64,000 nt of DNA from Colletotrichum lupini (lineage: Eukaryota > Ascomycota > Sordariomycetes > Glomerellales > Glomerellaceae), in NCBI RefSeq assembly GCF_023278565.1, contig NC_064675.1:6634001-6698000 (forward strand), written 5' to 3'. The notes under the pieces were generated by a model. It did not search any database. It was not told the origin of the DNA and saw nothing but the letters and a program-made list of their open reading frames with translations. The stretch's first letter is position 1, and every line of letters begins with the position of its first letter. Made by a program: the position numbers and the translations under genes. Shown here piece after piece: positions 56,706 to 64,000 of this stretch.

Positions 56706-59392
56706 ATACTTAGATTTTACTACTTTTCTTTTAAAATACTTATCTTTTTTTACAATTCTTTTTATATAATTATACTTTAAAAAAGCTTTATTACGAAGCT
56801 ATTATTAATTTAATACGTTTTATATCCTCTTTTTCTTTTAAATTATATTAGTTTATATATTATAAAATAGCTTTTTTTATAGCTTACATACCGAGCTTAT
56901 ATTACTAAGCTTAATTTAATAACTTAAATAATTAAAACTATTTTATAAAACACTAACGCTTTAATAATAATAATATATTATTATTTTTTATTTTAAATAA
57001 AAGCTATATTAATATTAATTAGTTTTATAAACCTAACGATCGCTATATATATAATAACTTAATAAATAATATCTTTAAATTAACTTATTACCTTATTTAC
57101 TTTTATAGTTATTTTTTATTTAAAGCAAAGCGTTTTTTTAATTTATAACCTCTTATTATATTTTAAATAATTAATCTTTTTTTTTTATAACTTAAATCCT
57201 AAACTTACTAATTTTTAGTAATTTAAAATAAATTTATAATACCCTTTTCAACTAAGTTAATAACTTTATAAAAGTTAATAACCCCCTAATAGAGTAATTT
57301 ACTAGGGCCGTACTATATATTACGTATTAAAGAAAATTAAATATATTACGCTCTATACTTAATTATTAATTGAAATTAACTAACTCGACCGTTATTTTCT
57401 TTTTATTAATAACTCTTAACCTTTTCTTACTTATTTAAAAAGCGAGCTATACTTATTTTAATATATATAAAACCTCTTAGTATTAGCTTATATAAATAAT
57501 TAAATCCTATATTATATATTCCTTTTTATTAAGGGTTAAGGGGCCCTTTATATATTCCCTTATATTTATAATATAGCTTATATTATAGGGATTTTTAGCT
57601 CTATAAAGTATAATTTTTAAGCTAACGTTAATATACTAAATCTTAATATCCGTATTAGCCTAGCTATTTATAATATATATACTATTACCTAGCTAAATTT
57701 TATATTATTAAAAAGTACTTTATTAATTTTTAAATATACTTATATTAATTATAATAGTTATAATATTAAGCTAACTAAGGGCGCTTAGCTTAAGAAAAGT
57801 AGACTTATTAATAAGTATTTTTAACTTACTAATTACTAACTATATACTAAGAAACTCTCATTAAAATAATATTTTAACTAGCTAACTTCTTAATTAGTTA
57901 TTTAACTAGCTATTTAAATAATAATTTATATATTAATAAGTTTATTTAATAAAGTTACTTAGTAAATCTATTTAGTTTAAATAGAGAGTAGCTTTAGGTA
58001 ATATTAAAAATAATAAGAATAAAAAAAAATCTTTATAAGCTCTAAAAAATAATAAATATTAGCCTATTTAGCCCTTTTTTAAAAAACCTCTACGTTATTA
58101 TTAAAGTTTAGAACCTTTATAGTTAAAAAAAGCTACTTTTAACTATTATAGCCGATTATTATAATTAACTATTATGACTAATTTCTATTATTAACTTTTT
58201 TAATTAGCGCTATTATATAAATATATTACTTAGCTTATTATTAATAAGTAGTTAAAAAGGGTAGCTTACTTATCCTAAATTATATAATAGTTTTCGTATT
58301 AAAATTATTATATTACGTTAAGCGCGTACTTAGGGTATATTACGTATATTATATAGTTAAAAAATATACCGTATTATATAATTCTTTTTTAAAGCGTAAT
58401 CCCGTTAAAATTAATCTTTTATACGTATAAAGTTAGAAAAAAACCACTATATAAGAGTTAATAAATTTAATATTATAAAATATAATAAATATAAAGCATA
58501 AGGCCGAATTATTTAATATACTTTTAATATAATTAGTTTAATAAGCTTAGGCTTATATAAAATATTAGTATTTAATAATATAAGTTTTATAAATACGGTT
58601 ATAAATAATAAGTTATTATTATAACTAACTAGTCGTAGTAAGTATATTAATAAAAGTTAAGGTTACGAGTACTAAATAAGTAGTATTATAATTATAAATA
58701 GCTTTTTTAAAACTATATTTATAAGTTATAAAATAAGTAAGGCTTTAGTAATTAATTATAATCTTATTAAAAAGGGTTCTTAATAAGAATAGTTAAAAAT
58801 AATTATAAAGTTTAATATTAAGTTAATTATTAAAAAAGCTATAAAAAGTCTATTCTTAAGCCTAGCTTAAGTTTATATTATATATAAGTCCGCTTATAAA
58901 TATATTCTTTATTAATAATTACTTTTATTTATTAAGTAATTACTCAATAAATACTAATAAGCAATTACTTAAAGTAATTATAATAATTACTTTATTACGT
59001 AATTACTACTTCTTATTTATATATAACTTATTTATAATTCTTTTATTTTATAGGAGTTATTTTATATTCTTATATTTTAATATATATAATATACTATAGC
59101 TATTATAAGTTTATAGAGCGGTTCTTAGTCTTAGTTATATATATTAAATTATAATAGTTATTATTAAAGTTTAAAAAGAGAATAAGTAGCTATTACGTTA
59201 TTATTTAAACTTTAAATATAATTAATATAATTATAGCCCTAGTTTTAAAGCTTTTATATACTTTTTATTTATTTTTTATATTCTATTTTTATTAGCTACT
59301 CGGGCGGTTCTTAATATTAACTATACGGTATTAATATACGGTATTAGTAAATACTTATACTATCTTAGTAAACTTTATATACTTTTTATATA

Positions 59393-62300
59393 GGAATTAA
59401 TATACCGGCGTTATAAATTAATATACTAGCGTCGCTCTTATATTAGCGTTACTATTTTACTTTTTAATTAATTTAAAAAACAATTATTAATATAGTTAGA
59501 TTTTATTAAATATTTATAAAGTATCTTAAGCCTTTATTCCTTTACTCTCTTTATACTTAGGTTATATTATAAAGCCTCAAAATTTAATTTATAATATTTA
59601 TTTATAATAGCTTTTATAATTAGAATTAGAAACGTTCCCTAAGGCTAATTTTAAAATAATATCCTTACTAAGAGACTTCCCTTTTTATAAAAATAACTAT
59701 TAATTAATTACGACCTCTTATTATTATTTAGCTAATTATTATTATCTCCTTTTTTAAAAAGTAGCCGCCCTAATATTAGCTAATTTTATAAAGTTAATAA
59801 TTTTAAAAAATAGTACGACCTTATTACCGAGCTCTTAGTTAATATATTATAAAATACGTAACTTCTTATAAACGATTATTTTAATATAGAACTTATATTA
59901 TATTTTATTTACTATTTTCCCAAGGAAATAATAAAAACTTAATAAATTACCCTCTTACGACTTTTTTTAAAATATAACCCCTCTTTCTTTAGTAAATAGT
60001 CTTAATAACCCTCCTATTTTATAATAGAGTAGTTGAATAATACTCTTTAACTTATTAAATAAGTTATTAAAATTAATTAATAATTAACAATAGTACTACT
60101 TTAATAGTAAGAATATATTTATTAATAATAATAAATATAGGGTCCCTAAGTTAACTTATTACCCTATTTACTCTTATAACTACTTTTTATTTAAAATAAA
60201 GCGTTTTTCTAAATTATAGTTTTTTATTATATTCTAAATAATTAATCTTCCTCTCTTTTTATAACCGAAATTTTAAACTTATTAATTCTTAGTAATTTAA
60301 AGTAAATTTATAATACCCTCTTTAATTAAGTTAATAACTTTATAAGAGTGAATAAATTTGGTATTATAAAGTAAAATAAGTATAAAGCTCGAGGCTAAAT
60401 TATTTAATATACTTTTTAATATAATCGTTTTAGTAAGCCTAGGCTTATATAAGGCGCTAGTATTTAAAAATATAAGTTTTATAAATATAATTATAAATAA
60501 TAAGTTATTACCGAAGCTTAAGAAGAGGATAAGTAGTTATTATGTTATTATTTAAACCCTTAGTATAATTAGTATAATTATAGCCCTAATTTTAAAACCT
60601 TTACGTACTTTTTATATTATAAGCTTATTAAAATAGTTAAGGATATTATTAAAATTATAAGCTAACGAGTTAAAATTTGGGCTCGTAACATACGTATTAT
60701 TATTTAAAAGTAATTTTTAAAGTTCTTATTTACTTAGCGAGATATTAATAATACTAAAGCTCGTATAAACTAAAAAGAAACTAGCTAAATACTTGCTAAC
60801 TATGGCGTTAATTAAGCTATTTAATAAGTAAGATATCTTATATATAATAAAATAAGTAAATAACGAGCTAAACCGCTTTATTAGTCTTATTTAGACCTTT
60901 TTTTATTATTTGTAAATATAGAAGCGATTCCCTAAGGTAATTAGCTTTAATAATATTTATAATACTAATCGTTTTAAGCTCCCTTTTTTTTAAATTATTG
61001 AGTAAACCTATTTTAAATCTATTTATAATACCGCGTTTAGCCTTATTAATAACGAGAGACTAAAGGGTTTTTAGTTTTTTTTAATAAGTATTTACTAATT
61101 TATAAACTAATACTTAGTCCGTTACCCTATTATTATTATTATAAATTATAATAAATAAATAAAAGCTATACTAAACGAGTAGTTCCCGGATATTTAGTAA
61201 TAACTCTATATTTATTATATTAACTTTAATATTATACTTAGAGCTAAATAAAAATAAGTTAAGGACCGTAGTTATAATAATAATAATAATAGGTTTAATA
61301 ACGAGGGATATTAGTTATTAATATAAATAATAGCTATACTAAATAATAAGAATAAGGTTTATATTAATATACTTATTAATAAGCTCCCTTTTTATATATA
61401 TTATAAGGTCTTTATAATATAAAAGCTTATTATTTTACTAAAACTAAATGTATTTTTAAAAAAGCCTAAACTAAGTTTTATAAAGAGTTTAATAACTAAT
61501 ACTTAATCCTCTAGTACTTCTATATAATATACTTATTTTTAAGAGTATAATAAGCCCGTTATTTTATTTAAAAATACTAAAATTTTAGTACTCGCGTTAT
61601 TTTTAATACTAAGTTAAATAATAATAATATTAAGGGTTATTTTTTAAATAGTTTTAGTTATTTATATTAGCTTATTAACGTTATATAAAATATAATTAGT
61701 AATTAGGAACTACGTTTTTACTAAGCTTATATAAAAAACGGGGTATTTATAAGCCGGGAGTATATAAGTACTCGCTTTAAATACTTAGGTAAACTTTAAA
61801 TAATACCTTTTTTAAAATATTTTACTTTAATTAGGATATAAGACTAGTTTATAAAAAATATAATACTATTTAATAAGAGGCTATTTTTAAACCCCTTCGG
61901 ATTTTATAGTTTAAATTATATTATTTTAATTAAGCTAAGTATCCTATATTATTATAAGATTTATTTTAAAATATTAAATTTAGCTATTTTTAATAAGTAA
62001 GAGGTATATTCTTAGTAGCGTTTTTAAAAAACGTTTTTTTTAAATCTATATTACTAAATCCTTAATTTTAAAATTATTATATCCCTTTATAATAAATTAA
62101 AGAATATAATATAGCCTATTTTATTATAATTAGCTTTATTTAAAAAAAGTTAATTAGCTAGTTAAGCCCGTACTATTTATAATAACTAAAATATAAGTAA
62201 TAAAAAATAAAGCTACTTATTTAAAAATAAAAATAAGTCGACGCTAGCTAAGTTTATAAAAGAAATAAGTTAACTAAGTTAAAATGAGATATTAAGCTTA

Positions 62301-62824
62301 TCTTAGTAATAAATAAAGAGCTAGTTTAGCGTTTTTAATAAAAAGAGGATAATAAGAAATTATACAAATAAATAGCTAATATAGCTTAGTATTTACAAAA
62401 AATAGAGCTAATAAAAAGTAGTTTATAATAATAATAAATTATTATAATTATATTAAAAGAGGTAGTTAAGTAAATCTTATTATAATTTATTTTTTATAAA
62501 TTTTGAGTATATAATAAAAAAAGCCTTATTTATTTAAGATTTATAAAAGCTTATATTACTAACTAATTTAAAATTTATAAATCTTAAATAGGTAATATAA
62601 TAGTTCTAAATAAGTATATAGGTTAAAATAGTATTTTTATTTTTAAAAATCTTAAACTAGAGCTTAAGTTAGAGAGGATAATAAGAATAGTTATATTAAT
62701 ATAGTTACCTTTACTACTTTTATAAAGAGGTACTATTTTTTTAAACTAATTAAAAAATAAAATAGTAATACTAATATAAGAGCGACGCTAGTATATTAAT
62801 TTATAATACCGGTATATTAATTCC
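59393..62824 (+). mobile_element. Mutator-like (MULE) DNA transposon relic
   Basis: About 90-bp terminal inverted repeats start GGAATTAATATACCGG at 59393 and end CCGGTATATTAATTCC at 62824. They differ by a handful of mostly transition changes. Flanking 10-mers TTTTTATATA (59383-59392) and TTTTTATATT (62825-62834) match at 9 of 10 positions, which fits the 9-11 bp duplications of MULEs. Inside lies a transposase relic. The 3.4-kb size is reasonable for the family. Confidence 0.65.
60840..61100 (+). pseudogene. MULE transposase core relic
   Basis: The plus strand reads NNIYNTNRFKLPFF near 60955, then YNTAFSLINNERLKGF near 61040. This matches the MULE motif DxTYxTNRFxxPL...FxLxxNE. In-frame stops between blocks show decay. 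The limits cover only the recognised part. Confidence 0.65.
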
Positions 62825-64000
62825 TTTTTATATTATAAACTTATTAAAGTAGTTAAGGATATTATTAAAACTATAAGCTAATAAGTTAGGATTTAGGCTC
62901 GTAATATACGTATTATTATTTAAAAATAGTTTTAAAGTCTTTATTTACTTGATGAAATACTTATAACGCTAAGGCTTATATAAATTAAGAAAAACTAGCT
63001 AAATAATTATTAATTATAATATTAATTAACTATTAATAATAATAATATAATAAGACTATATATATATATATATTATTTATTATAATAATAAAGATATATA
63101 TTATTATATAATATTCATTTTATAATTATAAATAACTAGTAAATTATATTAAATATATAATTATATAATAAGCTTATAATTTATTAAAATAAGTTAATAA
63201 TTTATTATTTTATTATTTATTAATTAATTTATATTTCTAAATATTATAGAAATTAGAAAGATAGAAGTATTTAAAAAGTATTTAAGATATATTAAGGAAA
63301 TATTTAAGAAACTTTTTAGAATTCTTTTAGAATTTCTTTTAGAATTTCTTTAGAATTTTTTAAGAAACTTTTAGGAAAGTTTTAGGAAATTTTTAGGAAA
63401 TGTTTACGATTAATATATTATTTACTTAGTATTTATAGCTTTAACCTCTATTTATATATTTATTATAAATATTTATTTATAATACTATAATATTCTTAAT
63501 TTATATAATACTACTTTAAAAAGGTAAGTAAAATACTTTTATTTTAATAAACTCTTTACTTATAAACTTCTCTAGACTAATTATTCCCTATTATCCCTTA
63601 ACTTTTAATTATACTTTTTACTTATTTATATCCTTAATAAAGATCTAAATAAAAATAGCGGGGTTAATTTAGGAATTTATTTTATTATTATTAGAATTAT
63701 TAGTAAGGGTAGGCTAAACCGGCTTACCCTTAACTACCTTACTATTCTAGCTTATTTACTTAAAAGTCTTAAAGATTTTTAAAAATAATTAATATTAAGT
63801 ATAATAATATATAAATATTAATAAAGTAACGTATTAAAAATATCTTTATTTAGTACGAGTTTAAAATAATAGTACTTATAAAATACTAAGTAAATTAGCT
63901 TATATATATTAAAAAGAGAGTAAGTTATAAAATCTAATTAAAAAGAGCGTTAATTAAAGAATAGGTTATACTTATTATAATTAATAATATCCTACGATTT

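Larger units (their letters stand above)
52330..64000. repeat. Extremely AT-rich, RIP-type repeat block (nested transposon relics)
   Basis: Starting about 240 bp upstream of PUS1, composition changes abruptly to a TA-dominated sequence that runs to the right edge. No open frame survives. Repeated segments include 57073-57290 with 60140-60365, 58466-58640 with 60350-60520, and 60603-60800 with 62826-62990. A similar pair lies at 56276-56340 and 57305-57370. All differ mainly by transitions. This is the appearance of a heterochromatic AT isochore built of RIP-mutated repeats. Confidence 0.8.

Overview
The window reads as nuclear DNA of a filamentous ascomycete (Pezizomycotina, most likely a Sordariomycete). 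The genes carry short GT-AG introns of about 50-120 bases. Fungal-type Zn2Cys6 regulators, MFS transporters, a P450 and a flavin monooxygenase are present. Sharply bounded AT-rich blocks hold transposon relics with the C-to-T and G-to-A pattern of repeat-induced point mutation (RIP). No species can be named from the sequence alone.

Layout. 1-9 kb: the start of a TIM-barrel isomerase/dehydratase-like gene, an Ist2/anoctamin (TMEM16) membrane protein, a short-chain dehydrogenase-like protein and a Zn2Cys6 regulator. 9.2-21.5 kb: one FAD monooxygenase gene (salicylate hydroxylase-like) split by three separate insertions. These are an 8.6-kb LTR retroelement with a 5-bp target duplication, a 198-bp insertion with a 12-bp duplication, and a 1.9-kb Fot1/pogo-type DNA transposon at a TA site. 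Leaving the insertions out gives one continuous frame of 475 codons. Inside the LTR element, a decayed Ty1/copia pol (minus strand) is flanked by two 512-bp LTR-like arms in inverted orientation.

22-29 kb: an MFS drug-type transporter, a small secreted cysteine-containing protein (effector candidate) and a riboflavin-kinase-domain protein. 30-39 kb: a compact accessory set of cytochrome P450, flavin monooxygenase, ACS-type MFS transporter and 2-oxoglutarate/Fe(II) oxygenase. It looks like a small tailoring or catabolic cluster without a visible core synthase. 39-52 kb: small proteins (one cysteine-rich with a C-terminal CaaX-like end), two more Zn2Cys6 regulators (one with a frame break), an APH-like kinase, Mediator subunit 22 and tRNA pseudouridine synthase Pus1.

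52.3-64 kb: an almost gene-free, extremely AT-rich block of nested, RIP-decayed repeats. It includes a Mutator-like (MULE) element with terminal inverted repeats that appears to sit inside another copy of its own family.

Together the window shows a housekeeping and metabolic gene segment lying between RIP-inactivated transposon deserts, with one metabolic gene destroyed by repeated insertion. Exon boundaries were read by eye from GT/AG signals and reading-frame continuity. Where exon sums were computed they are given in the entries.
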